A stretch of 64,000 nt of DNA. Source: Allomyces macrogynus ATCC 38327 (lineage: Eukaryota; Blastocladiomycota; Blastocladiomycetes; Blastocladiales; Blastocladiaceae). The position numbers and the translations under genes are program-made. This document shows, one piece after another, positions 22,171-32,500 of the stretch (the first letter of the stretch is position 1; each line of letters begins with the position of its first letter). The notes beneath the pieces were generated by a model. That model was not told where the DNA came from and ran no database searches. It saw nothing but the letters and a program-made list of their open reading frames with translations. The stretch spans positions 730,154-794,153 of the forward strand of contig GG745329.1 of the NCBI GenBank assembly GCA_000151295.1. Direction: 5' to 3'.

Positions 22171-22224
22171 CGCACCCGCACCCGCACCCGCACCCGCACC
22201 CGCACCCGCACCCGCACCCGCACC
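22171..22224. repeat. cgcacc hexanucleotide repeat in the UGP1 5' leader
   Basis: Nine copies of cgcacc (54 bp) end 31 bp before the ATG and run into a cac-rich stretch. They lie between the TATA box and the start codon, so they should be transcribed as 5' UTR. Confidence 0.9.
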
Positions 22225-22255
22225 ATCACCACCACCACCGTTCTCGCGCTCCACC

Positions 22256-24364
22256 ATGGACTTCAGCCCGTTGACGCCCACGACGCCCATGGGCAACCCC
22301 ATGTCGCACGACCGTACGCGGTCGCTGTCGATGCAGGGCTTTGAGGAGGTCAAGAACAGCGTCGCCGCCAAGACGATGCGCGCCGAGCTCAACAAGCTCG
22401 TCAACATGCTGCCCGATTCGGACCGTCGCGAGGCACGTTTTTCACTTGCGCGAGCCGATCCGACGCGTCGTGAGACTTGCGGTCGACGCGTCGCCGTCTG
22501 AGGCGGGCACCTCTCGATTCCGAATCTGACGACTCGCGCATGCGATTTTGGAAATGAATAGACGTTCCGCACGGAAATGGACAACTTCTACATGCTCTTC
22601 ACGCGCTACCTCGCCGACCGCGCCAAGGGCCAGAAGCTCGACTGGGCCAAGGTCAAGTCGCCCGGGCCCGAGACGATAGTGCCGTACGCCAAGTTGCGCC
22701 GTGACGAGGCCGCCCCGCCCTCGGACGCGCAGCTCCTCTCCAAGCTCGCCGTCCTCAAGCTCAATGGGGGTCTCGGCACGACCATGGGCTGCGTCGGGCC
22801 CAAGTCGGCGATTGAAGTGCGCGACGGGCTCACGTTCCTCGACTTGACAGTGCGCCAGATCGAGGTACGTTTTTCTCTTCGGGTTGGACGCGTCCGGATC
22901 CGCTGTGCGATCAGTCGATTGAAACTGACGGGTCTCGTGCACCGATTTCTAGTACCTCAACACGACGTGCAAGGTCAACGTGCCGCTGATTCTCATGAAC
23001 TCGTTCAATACCGACGACGAGACCAAGCGCATCGTGCAAAAGTACATGGGCCACCAGCTGTCGATTCTGACGTTCAACCAGTCGCGGTTCCCGCGCATCT
23101 TCAAGGACTCGCTGCTGCCGTGCCCCAAGCACCCGGACGAGGACCCGGCCGTCGGCAACTTTTACCCGCCGGGTCACGGCGACTTGTTCGAGTCGCTCGA
23201 GAACTCGGGTCTGCTCGACCAGCTGATCGCTCAGGGCAAGGAGTGGATTTTCGTCTCCAACGTTGATAACCTCGGCGCGACCGTCGACACCAAGATTCTG
23301 CACCATTTGCACACGACGGGTTCCGAATTCGTTTTGGAGGTTACGGGCAAGACCCGGAGTGACGTGAAGGGTGGCACGCTCATTGAGTACGACGGACAAG
23401 TCCAGTTGCTTGAAATCGCCCAGGTCCCGCCCGAACACGTCGATGACTTCAAGTCTATCAAGAAATTCCAGATTTTTAACACGGTACGTCTTTTATTTTC
23501 CCTCTCCATCGGTTATTTTTTGTTTTTGCAGGTCGCTGCGGAGATTGACGCGAACCCCCCTTCCCCTCCCCCCTCCTCCCCTCCCTCCGTCGACATGCAG
23601 AACAACCTGTGGATCTCGCTCAAGGCCATCAAGCGCATCCTGGCCGAGCGCGAAATGAACATGGACGTGATTGTCAACGTCAAGACGTCCAAGTCGGGCG
23701 AGAAGGTGATTCAGCTCGAGACGGCCGTCGCCGCGGCGATTCGCTTCTTCAAGTCGGCGCACGGTATCAACGTGCCGCGGTCGCGCTTCTTGCCCGTCAA
23801 GTCGACGTCGGATTTGTTCTTGATCACGTCCGACCTCTACTCGCTCGACCACGGCCAGCTCGTCATGAACCCGCAGCGCCTGTTTGGCACGATCCCGATT
23901 GGTACCGTCGTCATCTTCAGCGTCTTGCCGTGCGCTGGCCGCAACTAACTGTGGCGCGCCGACCCGACCTGCTTGTAGTCAAGCTGGGCGACCACTACAA
24001 GAAGGTCGCCGACTACCAGGCGCGCTTCAAGGGCCGCCCGCGCATCATCGACCTCGACCATCTCACGCTCAGTGGCAACGTTTACTTTGGGTCCGACGTA
24101 CGTTTTACGATGTTTAACTTCGCGTATTTGAGTGGTTTGAGATTGACGCTCGGGTGCTGGTCACGTAGATTACGCTTGGCGGCACTGTGATCATCGTCGC
24201 GAGCGAAGGGTCCCGAATCGACATTCCGTCGGGCGCCCGGCTCGAGGACAAGGTCGTGACGGGCAACCTTCGGTACGTGGGAGTTCTCGTTCCGCCATCC
24301 CCGCGACCTTGCACGCCCCTAACCACAATTATCCGCGGCCGCGACCAGTATTCTCGACCATTAG
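22256..24364 (+). CDS. UGP1: UTP-glucose-1-phosphate uridylyltransferase
   Basis: Seven exons: 22256-22432, 22562-22864, 22953-23483, 23601-23901, 23979-24097, 24169-24272 and 24349-24364, about 516 aa. Reaction: UTP + glucose-1-phosphate to UDP-glucose + PPi, which feeds glucan, glycogen and trehalose synthesis. Seen: the nucleotide-binding loop [34 protein letters not shown]; and Asp-His-Leu-Thr-Leu-Ser-Gly with a beta-helix end Gly-Asn-Leu-Arg-Ile-Leu-Asp-His. Intron 1 (22433-22561) needs a GC donor (gcacgt) to keep phase. The last exon is only 16 nt including the stop; it restores the conserved Ile-Leu-Asp-His terminus. The start has an accatgg context after a TATA box and leader. Confidence 0.96.
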
Positions 24365-26046
24365 AGCGTTTCGGTTTCGCCCGTGCACGGTTCTCGTTTG
24401 GCGCGGCTCGCGCGGCGTGTCTTTTGCTTTCCCGCAGGGTTTCCGGCGCTCGGTCTGCGACGTTTTGGAGCCTTGCTTCCATCATCATCTTTCTTCGTGA
24501 TTTGTCGACGTTTTGGGCGCGGTTGCGTTGGGTCATTGTGCCTGCTGGTCTGTTATTACGGACAAAATTATGTACATGTTGCTGCCTACCTCCTTGGCTG
24601 TGTCGTTCCATGTCGTTTGCTCGTTGCTCGAAGCCGCGGCTCTTGATTATAACGTGTCTGCTTCGCGACGATTCTCGATGCGATCTGGACGCGAACGGAA
24701 AAAAAAAATCTGCCGAGAGCAGTGTGAGCGAATTGCACTGAGACGCAACCACACACAACCAGGCATAGACGGTGAGCCGAAAATCGCCGACGACAGTTGC
24801 AGCGCGCCAATAAGTTGGCACTTGCGCGACATGGAGCGATGACGGTGAAGTCGATGTTTTGCCCCCTGGCATTGTCGATCAAAAACCAACAATACACTCT
24901 TGACGCGATCGACACAACGGTACTGCTAGCTACTGGGGTTGCGGGTTCTATTTTCCATTATTGTCGCACTAGCGTGCGCTCCCAACAAACCAAGTCAAAG
25001 TAAATTTCTCTTCTCAATGGTTTCATTTGTCCAAGCTGAACGCGAACAAGAACAGTAAGGGCGACAGGCAGGCCGGGTCGGCGCAATTGCTGCGTCGCTG
25101 GCCAGTCTTTTAAGGTTGAAGAGACGATGAAGTATCGCGTGGAGCTGCGGGGGAGCGACAGTCAAAGCGGGTGAAGAAGACGGAGAAACGGAGAACATCT
25201 GTGAAGAGGGCCCACCATGTCGTAGTTGGTCGTTTCCGTCACAATTTTGGCAAACCGCAAACGGCTGCCATCTGTCGCATTCGTATTTAGCGCTCTGCGC
25301 TGGCGCTCGATGACCGGCCCTGGTCCTGCTGCTGTTCTTTGCTGGTTCTGGACGCGTTTTGCTGCGAATTTTCCGGTGCTAGTCTGATCATGGGGAGATC
25401 TCGCGCCGCGCCCAGCCTGCGCCCCCCAGCGTCCGGCCGTGCATCGAGAACCATCGCACACGAGCAATTGCGAGCCGCCAAAGCGGCAGCACCCACGACG
25501 GTTCTCGATGTACCTGCAGGAAGCGGGCCGGCTGCTGAGCGGCCGCGGTGCAGCATGACCGCGCGCATTGCCGCGAAACGCCTGCGAGACGCGCTGTGCA
25601 AAGCGAGCCAAAGGTGGAGAAAAGTGGCAGCGAATGAGACGAAAGGCGGCGAAACGTGAGACCGCCGGATCTGTCGCATGAAAACCCGGAAAACCTGGAG
25701 CGACCGGCGCCACACAAACCCTGAGCCGGCAGCCAAGCACTCGCAAACCCTGGCCAGTCTCGCACTGCAACCAACCTGCAACCACCACCCAGGGCCCTGA
25801 CCACCAACCACCCTGGCAGTTGGCGTCAGCACCGCCAACTTGTCCTCGCCTCCCTGCGACCGCCACTACGATCCACAACCCCGCCCACGACGGCCCGCGA
25901 GCCGAGTAACCTGCCGCATTGCTCTCGCCCGCCGCGCGCCTCGCGGGTCCACCCTTCCGCGCTCCTTCCTCGCCCTTGCATCGCCCGTACCATCGAGCCA
26001 ACAGGTCGTGACCTGACACGGCTAAGCCGCCCTTTGTACGGCTACC
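24365..26046. other. Large intergenic region without a supported gene
   Basis: About 1.7 kb with no recognisable product on either strand. The longest frame (25162-26019, minus) has uneven composition and no conserved motif. No tRNA-like A and B boxes were noticed by eye. Confidence 0.5.
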
Positions 26047-28683
26047 ATGCCGGCCGCTGACGCTGTCGAGGCGCCCGACACGTCTGCTGCCGCCGCGACC
26101 TCCAATACCGCATCCGCCGCCAGCAGCACCACAAGCAATGGCTCAAGCACCAGCACCACCGCCTCGGGCGGCCGCCGCAAAAACCCAGGATTGACGATTG
26201 ACATTGTTGACACGGCGTCCGCGTCCGCATCCTCATCTAACGGCGACGGCACCGCTGGCGTCGGTGCCGCTGCCGCCGCGAGCCCGTCGGCTTCGTCCAC
26301 GTCGTCGTCATCCGACGGCGGCGCGTCCCCAATTTCGGCGCAGAGCAGCAACCTCGGCATGCTGACGCCGACGACCCCGCTTGACGACGATATCGACTTT
26401 TCCCTCGTCTACGCGCTGCACACGTTTGTGGCCACCATGGAGGGCCAGGTCGCCGTCGTGCGCAACGAGCCACTGATCCTGCTCGACGACTCCAACTCGT
26501 ACTGGTGGCTCGTCAAGCCGCTGCGGTCCAACACGATCGGGTACATCCCCGCCGAAATTGTGGAAACGCCCTACGAGCGGCTCGCGCGCGTGAACCGCCA
26601 GAAGAACATTGAGCGCGCGCTGTTCCGGTCCAACGACGTGCCAGGCGCACCGTCCAAGTCGACGCGGCCGTCGGAGAACCCAAAATCGGTCCAGTTCCCG
26701 CTCGACCCGCGTGGGGGTTACTTTGAGTACTCGCCCGCGCAGTCCGAAGTGTCGTCGGATGACGATGACGACGATTACGACCCACAGCGCACGACCGCGG
26801 CGGCCGCGGCGGCCGAGCACCAGCAGCACCAGCAGCAGTCGCAGGAGCAGCTCGTCGAAGACCCGAGCGAGCAGGACGACGACCACGCGAGTCTCAATGA
26901 CCAGGAAGACGAGGACGAAGCGGCCGCCGAAGCTGCGCGCAAACGGTCGTCGCTCGGTGCTGGCCTCCTGCTGCGCAACCGCGACGAGTTTGACGACGAG
27001 GACGAGAACGAGGCTGTGCCCGTGGCCAATAACGCCGCCACTGCCGCGGCAGCAGGTGCCTCGCCGAACAACGCCACCGCACCCGCCGAGTCGCCGAGGC
27101 CAGACCTCGATGCCGAGGAGCTGGAAGACTCGGCGCCGCTCAAGCCAGCACCGCCACGCAACCACAACCTCGAGGGCGCCCACGGACCGCCCGCTCGGTC
27201 GAGTTCCGAACATGCCCTGGTTACGCCCAACATCACCGTGACCCCGACCGACGAGGACGCGGCTGCCCATGGGCCGTCCGCGTCGGGACCAGCAACAGGT
27301 GGTCAGAACCAGGAGATTGACCCAATTACCGTGCTGCGCATCTACCCGGGCAACTGCTCGATTCCGGCCGATATTGCCCAGTTCAAGACGGTGGTCGTGA
27401 CCAAGTCCATGACTGTGCACGAGCTTTTGCGGCAGGCCATTCTCAAGTACCGCGTGTTTGGCCCGCTCGCCGCCGACCAGCACATGCACGAGGACGAGAT
27501 CCTGTCCGACTGGTACATGAGCGTCGGCATGTCGTCCAACCCGAACCACTACGTCCTGGACCCAGAGGACTGCGTGCTCGACGCGCTGCAAGTCTACCAG
27601 CAGCAGTCGGTAGGCGCGCCCTCGGCGAACGCGGCGCCGTCTCAACAGGGGCAAGACGGGTTCCTCGCGCGGTTCGCGTCCAAGCTCTACACGCCCACGC
27701 TCAGCGGGTCAGCGCGGCCGTCGGAGCACCATCTCGCCAAACCGATTCTGCAAGTCATTTCGCCGCAGGACACGTCGATCCGGCTCATGCTTCACCAGCA
27801 CTCGGTCGTTGCGTCGGGTCGGGGGTCGCTCGCGCGGCGCGCCGGATTGCCCGCCGACACGGCGCTCATCAAGGTTGTCTTGGACGGCGAGACGCCCTCG
27901 ATTGGCATCGCACCGCCCGAGGCCGGCGCTGACCCGCACGCGCACCACCACAAGGCGCGCGCCACGGCCGTTGCACTTAACATGGTCCAAGGCGAGCCCG
28001 TGCGCGTGACCAAGACGGTCAAGGTGCACCGCTCGGAACCGGTCGAAGCCGTGGTCCAGCATGTGCTCGACAAGTTTGCAAGGATCGAGGGCCGCGCTCT
28101 CGGGCATGCTGCCGAGTACGACCTGTTTGCGATCCCTGACCAGGGACTCGCGGGTGCACCTCTGCCGAGGCTCACGCCGCTCCCGCTGCCGCCACCGCAG
28201 CCCGTGCCGACGCTGCTTGGTCCTCACCCCAAGTTCTTGCTTCGGCGAGTCGCGCCCGGTGCGCGCAACATTATCGCAGCACCAGCACCTGCGCTTGCAG
28301 CAGCTCCAGCACCAGGACCGGCTCTGATGGCACCGGCACCAACACTCACTGCGCCGGCCGCGGCCATGACGCGCCCGCAGCGCGCCAGCTCGCTGTTCGT
28401 GGACAGGCCCGCCGCGTCCGCGGCCATTGTTGACACACTGATTACACAACCGGCGCCGCCCGTCGCGTCGCGCGCTCCGCCCACCGTCACGACGTCAGGC
28501 AACCTCGTGCGCACGGGGTCGAACGGGTCCGAGAAGCGGTTCTCGGAGCTTTTGTCGGAAGCACAAAGTCTCGACCTGTCTCACCTCTTCGACCACGACT
28601 CCGGACTCGCCGTGGCTGCCGAGCCGACGACGACCACGACGCCGACCACGGTCACAACGACGTCGTTTGCACGCGGGTCGTGA
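26047..28683 (+). CDS. SH3 and Ras-association-like domain protein (fungal cell-polarity type)
   Basis: A single exon of 878 aa from an ATG in an accatgc context. The first 115 residues are Ser/Thr/Ala-rich. The SH3 domain follows at about residues 118-185: Val-Tyr-Ala-Leu-His-Thr-Phe, then Leu-Asp-Asp-Ser-Asn-Ser-Tyr-Trp-Trp-Leu-Val and Gly-Tyr-Ile-Pro-Ala-Glu, close to the conserved fungal SH3 that starts Tyr-Ala-Leu-His-Thr-Phe. A Gln/Asp/Glu-rich linker leads to a ubiquitin-like RA segment at about 425-515 (Val-Leu-Arg-Ile-Tyr-Pro-Gly; Thr-Val-His-Glu-Leu-Leu; Leu-Asp-Pro-Glu-Asp). The C-terminal third is Ala/Pro-rich with one more folded-looking stretch (about 565-725). Such proteins act at cortical polarity sites; the exact orthologue is not established here. 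A run of 17 C begins 7 bp after the stop. Confidence 0.85.
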   Translation: MPAADAVEAPDTSAAAATSNTASAASSTTSNGSSTSTTASGGRRKNPGLTIDIVDTASASASSSNGDGTAGVGAAAAASPSASSTSSSSDGGASPISAQSSNLGMLTPTTPLDDDIDFSLVYALHTFVATMEGQVAVVRNEPLILLDDSNSYWWLVKPLRSNTIGYIPAEIVETPYERLARVNRQKNIERALFRSNDVPGAPSKSTRPSENPKSVQFPLDPRGGYFEYSPAQSEVSSDDDDDDYDPQRTTAAAAAAEHQQHQQQSQEQLVEDPSEQDDDHASLNDQEDEDEAAAEAARKRSSLGAGLLLRNRDEFDDEDENEAVPVANNAATAAAAGASPNNATAPAESPRPDLDAEELEDSAPLKPAPPRNHNLEGAHGPPARSSSEHALVTPNITVTPTDEDAAAHGPSASGPATGGQNQEIDPITVLRIYPGNCSIPADIAQFKTVVVTKSMTVHELLRQAILKYRVFGPLAADQHMHEDEILSDWYMSVGMSSNPNHYVLDPEDCVLDALQVYQQQSVGAPSANAAPSQQGQDGFLARFASKLYTPTLSGSARPSEHHLAKPILQVISPQDTSIRLMLHQHSVVASGRGSLARRAGLPADTALIKVVLDGETPSIGIAPPEAGADPHAHHHKARATAVALNMVQGEPVRVTKTVKVHRSEPVEAVVQHVLDKFARIEGRALGHAAEYDLFAIPDQGLAGAPLPRLTPLPLPPPQPVPTLLGPHPKFLLRRVAPGARNIIAAPAPALAAAPAPGPALMAPAPTLTAPAAAMTRPQRASSLFVDRPAASAAIVDTLITQPAPPVASRAPPTVTTSGNLVRTGSNGSEKRFSELLSEAQSLDLSHLFDHDSGLAVAAEPTTTTTPTTVTTTSFARGS

Positions 28684-28690
28684 CCGTTCT

Positions 28691-28707
28691 CCCCCCCCCC
28701 CCCCCCC
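28691..28707. repeat. Run of 17 C directly downstream of a stop codon
   Basis: Seventeen C start 7 bp after the tga of the SH3 gene, in its 3' UTR. It matches the length of the C run at 13763-13779. Confidence 0.95.
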
Positions 28708-29015
28708 TGTACTCTCTCTCTTGCTCATTCGGGTACCCTCCCTCCCCTGCGGTTTTGGGTGCACCCCTCGCTCGACTAGGCCTGCTATTTGTCGTTCTGT
28801 TCTCTGTTGGGATTTTGTGCCGTTTTCTACTCCTTCGCCTTCCCCACCCCTCCAACTTGTTGTTCTCCGAATCGATTCGCGACTTTCCTCTTCGCGCGCA
28901 GCCTCGCCCGGCCCGTCCTCCCTCGGTTCGCTCGTTTTTGATGGCGCTGGCCGTGCTGGCAATGCAGATGCAATAATACAAAGGCTCATAGACGGGACAC
29001 TCCTCGATTTCTGTC

Positions 29016-29396
29016 TTATTGGTTGCGCGGCCGCTTCTGTGCGCGCTCCTCCTCAGGCGCTGGCCGTGCTGTCGTCGTGGTCGACGCCGTCATCGTCGCG
29101 GGATCAACGTCCATGGCTGCGCTCTCGTCGTCATCGTCGGGTCCTGGCTCGTCCTCGTCGTCCTCGTCGTCGCTCCCGTCGTCCTCAGATTCGGCATCGG
29201 CCGCGGCAGCCGCGGCGGCGGGCGCATCGGGGTACTCGGCCATCTTGGCTGTCAGCGCCGTGTTGAGGGTCGCCTGGAACGCGATTAGCGCGTCGGGGTA
29301 CGCGGCGAGGTCGGTCGTGGGGAAGGGTGCGGCCGCGAGCGGCGCGGAAGGCGCGGCGCGGCGTGTCGTGGTGAAGACGGCGGTTGCGTGGGTCAT
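29016..29396 (-). CDS. Small acidic protein, unrecognised
   Basis: On the minus strand an ATG at 29396 opens 126 codons. The middle holds a short helix-like stretch (Ala-Phe-Gln-Ala-Thr-Leu-Asn-Thr-Ala-Leu) followed by Ala-rich and then strongly acidic sequence (Asp/Glu run), ending in Lys-Arg-Pro-Arg-Asn, a possible nuclear signal. No family is recognised. On the opposite strand the same DNA reads as Ser/Ala/Gly low-complexity sequence, as expected from the antisense of an acidic gene. It is read divergently from the GCP gene, with 187 bp between the two ATGs. Confidence 0.55.
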   Translation of the reverse strand: MTHATAVFTTTRRAAPSAPLAAAPFPTTDLAAYPDALIAFQATLNTALTAKMAEYPDAPAAAAAAADAESEDDGSDDEDDEDEPGPDDDDESAAMDVDPATMTASTTTTARPAPEEERAQKRPRNQ

Positions 29397-29583
29397 GGTT
29401 GTGCGCGGTGCGGCTGGTCGCTGTTGCGGTGGTGTCGTGATGGCGGTTGATCGTCGTGATGGTCGCGAGAGCGAGCAGATTCGAGGTGGGGTGGAGTGGA
29501 GTGGAGTGCGGAGATCCGGATCCCAGGGATGCGAAGGCGAGATTCGCGAGCGGGATGGAGGCACCTTTGGATCATCACCGACC

Positions 29584-32500
29584 ATGGCCAGCTCGGCACA
29601 CTCACGACGATCACGACTCGCTGCAAATGATTCTGCCGACCAGCATGTGCGCGGCGTTGGCGCGGGCAGCACGGTCCCATCGATCTCGGTCGTATCGCTC
29701 ATCGTCGACTTGGTGACCCGGCTCGCGACGACCGAACCAGACGCGAACGCAACCACACCCTCAACGACATCCGGCCACTGGTGGCGCGAATTGCCGTCGT
29801 CCACGAGCACGCCATCGCTCCGTTCGCCTGCCGTCGCGCGCGCATGGGCGACGCTGCTCGAGTCGACCATAACGTCGCCGCACAAGAGCGCGGCAAGTCT
29901 GACGCTCGCTGACGCGCACCGCCCGCTCGCCGAGATTCTGTACCTGATGCGCGTGAGCGCGCGCCGAATCGACCGCGCCGACCGGCTCGACACGCTACTC
30001 CAGCCGTGGCTCGATGCCGCGGGCGCGACCGACGGGGACGGCATGCAAGTGCCTTTCCCACGCACGCCACACGACGTGGCCGCAATGCGCCGCGCCCTGG
30101 TGGTGGGGAACGAGGAGCGTGTCGCGCACGCCATGCCGGCACGGCGCGTGTCGCGCGAGGGATTGCGATCGTTGTTGTATTTGCTCGCGATGCTCTCGGT
30201 GCCACCGCCCGTCGACGACGAACCTGTCGCGGTGGACTTGGTCCCGCAGGTGGTCATCAGCAAGCCCACGACGGCTGCGCCGTGGGCTCCAGCACCAGCT
30301 ATGCCCAGTAGCGCGCTCGATCAAGCGATCCTGTCGTACCAGGACATCAAGCACAACCCGTCGCTCCGCACCGACCATGTCAGCAACGTGTGGCGCGTCG
30401 CGTACTCGGCCGAGGACTATGCGCGGCCGCTGCCACCACCGACGCTCGACGACGGATTGTACGCGGCAGCGTGGAATCCCAACGTCTCGTCGGTGCTTGA
30501 CCTGCCCGCGATTGGCGAGTATTCGTCCGAGGCGCGGTCGATTCTACTCAGCGACCAACCCACCAGCACCGGACCAAGTGACGCAGCGTTTGCGCCGATA
30601 CCGCCGCTGTCGGCCGTGCTGTCGGTCCCGCCGCTCCCGCCCGAATCCGAGGAGCCGTTTGGTGTGCTCGACTGGATCTCGATGCCGTACGAGACCCCGC
30701 GCCAGCGCGGCCGCGATCCGCCACCACCTGACCCGATCCCTTCACCCGAATCCGATCCGCCAACCTGGCTCGACTTGACGTCGTCGTTGCGCGCCAATCC
30801 GCCCGGCGACCTGCCACACGCGGCGAGTCTTGATCTCAACCAGTGGCTCGAGACGGGCACCGCGCGCGACCCGACACAGGTGCCGCACCGACTCCTGACA
30901 TGGGAAGCGCTGCGGCACCCAACGACTGACGTGCCCGTGGCCGTACCCGCTCCGCCTGTCGCGTATTTCGGCGGCAACGACATTGTCTCGCCGTTCCTGA
31001 CCGAGTGTTCTCCGGCCATCTTCAATTCGCTCTACCTGCACTTGTTCGCCGACGCACACGACCGCGACCGCACAGGGCCCGTCATCCCGGAACGTCGGCT
31101 CGTCGACCACGTGGCCATGATGCTCAATGGGCACGCCAGCACGTCGTTTGACTGGCTCGCGACAGCATGGACGTTTGAGTGGCGACGCGACGCGCCGACG
31201 CCGCGCGTCGAGGGGGTGTCGCTGACGAGCATGCTCCGGCTCGTGCAGCGTCCGTTACGTGTGGCCACGGCTCTGCGCCGGCTCGAGGAGATTGCGCGTG
31301 ATCTGCGGCACCGCATGCGGACCGTTGGGTTTGTCGGGTGCGCGTTGGCCGCAATTCTTGACCAACTCGCGGGTGCGGTGCGACGCGGGATTATCGAGGG
31401 CAAGCCGCTGACGACCTTGCGCAGTGTCCACGCGCGGCTTGCGTCCACCGACCAGTTTCTCGACCAGATCATGCACGCGCTCGGGTCGGCACCCAACCTC
31501 CTCTACGACGTGCCGTGCACAGGGCTCGCGTTAATCGAGTTTCTTGAGCAACTCGCAATCACCACGACCGCGCTGCACCCGCTCGATCCGTCTTCCCCCG
31601 CGGCGACGGACCCGAGCGCCATGGTCGCCGTCTGGGCGCAACGCGCGTTCGCCGCGACCTTGCACCCACTAATCCGATGGATCCAGCAGTGGCTGCCCGC
31701 AGCCGACCGCGGCGAGTCCGGGTACCTGTGGGAGTGCACCGACCCGTACCGCGAGTTTCTCGCGACCTGGACGCGGCACGAGGCCAGCGACGGTCGCACC
31801 CTCTCCTTCTGGGACGCCGGGTTTCTCGTGCACCCGAACCGCGCCGTCGTCTTGCCGGCATCTACGATTCGCATGCTCGTCGACGCGCAGAAAGTATCCA
31901 GCGCGCTTACCGCCACGGCCGTCCCCGAAACGCTCGCGGTGATCCCGACAGTGCACGGCTGGACGCGGCACCTCGCGTGGCCCACGACCGCGCGCGCGCT
32001 CGCGAACTTGCATGACACGCACGCAGAGCATGTGAACGCCGTGCACGCGGCCGTCCGGCACGCCGCGGCGCGAATTGATGCGGCCCGCACCGAGCGCCGC
32101 GCACGGGCCGCGCACCTCGCGACGGCGGGCGACGACGCGCGGTCTGATCGTGCGGCCGCGTGGTACGACCGGGCGCGGCAGGCGCGCGCCGCAAATGCGG
32201 CTAGGAAACAGGCACTGTTGCACGACTTGCAGGAGGTGCTTGAGATGCGCAAGAAGCTGCGCGTACAGGAAGCGCAGCGCGAGCGTGCGGCCGAACTGCA
32301 GCGAATGCAGGCGCGGCTCGTGCATGTGGGGAACTGGGCGCGGCTCGTGGAGGCGGAAAAGGCGCGGTTGCTCGACGAGTACGAGGCTAAGATTGCGCAG
32401 GCGAAGAAGGAGGCGCGACGGGTCGCGTGGCGGCGCGAGCGGTTGGCAGTGCAGCGAGGAGCTGGGGAGGCGGGCGCGGATGAGGACATGGAGATGCGCG

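Larger units (their letters stand above)
20641..22255. other. Divergent promoter region of CCT6 and UGP1, with assembly gap
   Basis: About 1.6 kb between two divergent housekeeping genes. It contains a gtc trinucleotide repeat (about 21075-21118), a 100-N gap, a TATA box at 21993 and a cgcacc repeat at 22171-22224. Several long open frames cross it on both strands but show no motif and include the N run. Part of the CCT6 5' leader, possibly with an intron, must lie just upstream of 20640. Confidence 0.6.

Noticed and set aside
25162..26019. 285-codon open frame on the minus strand
   Set aside because: No motif, odd mixture of residues and no clear start context. In this GC-rich DNA long spurious frames are common.
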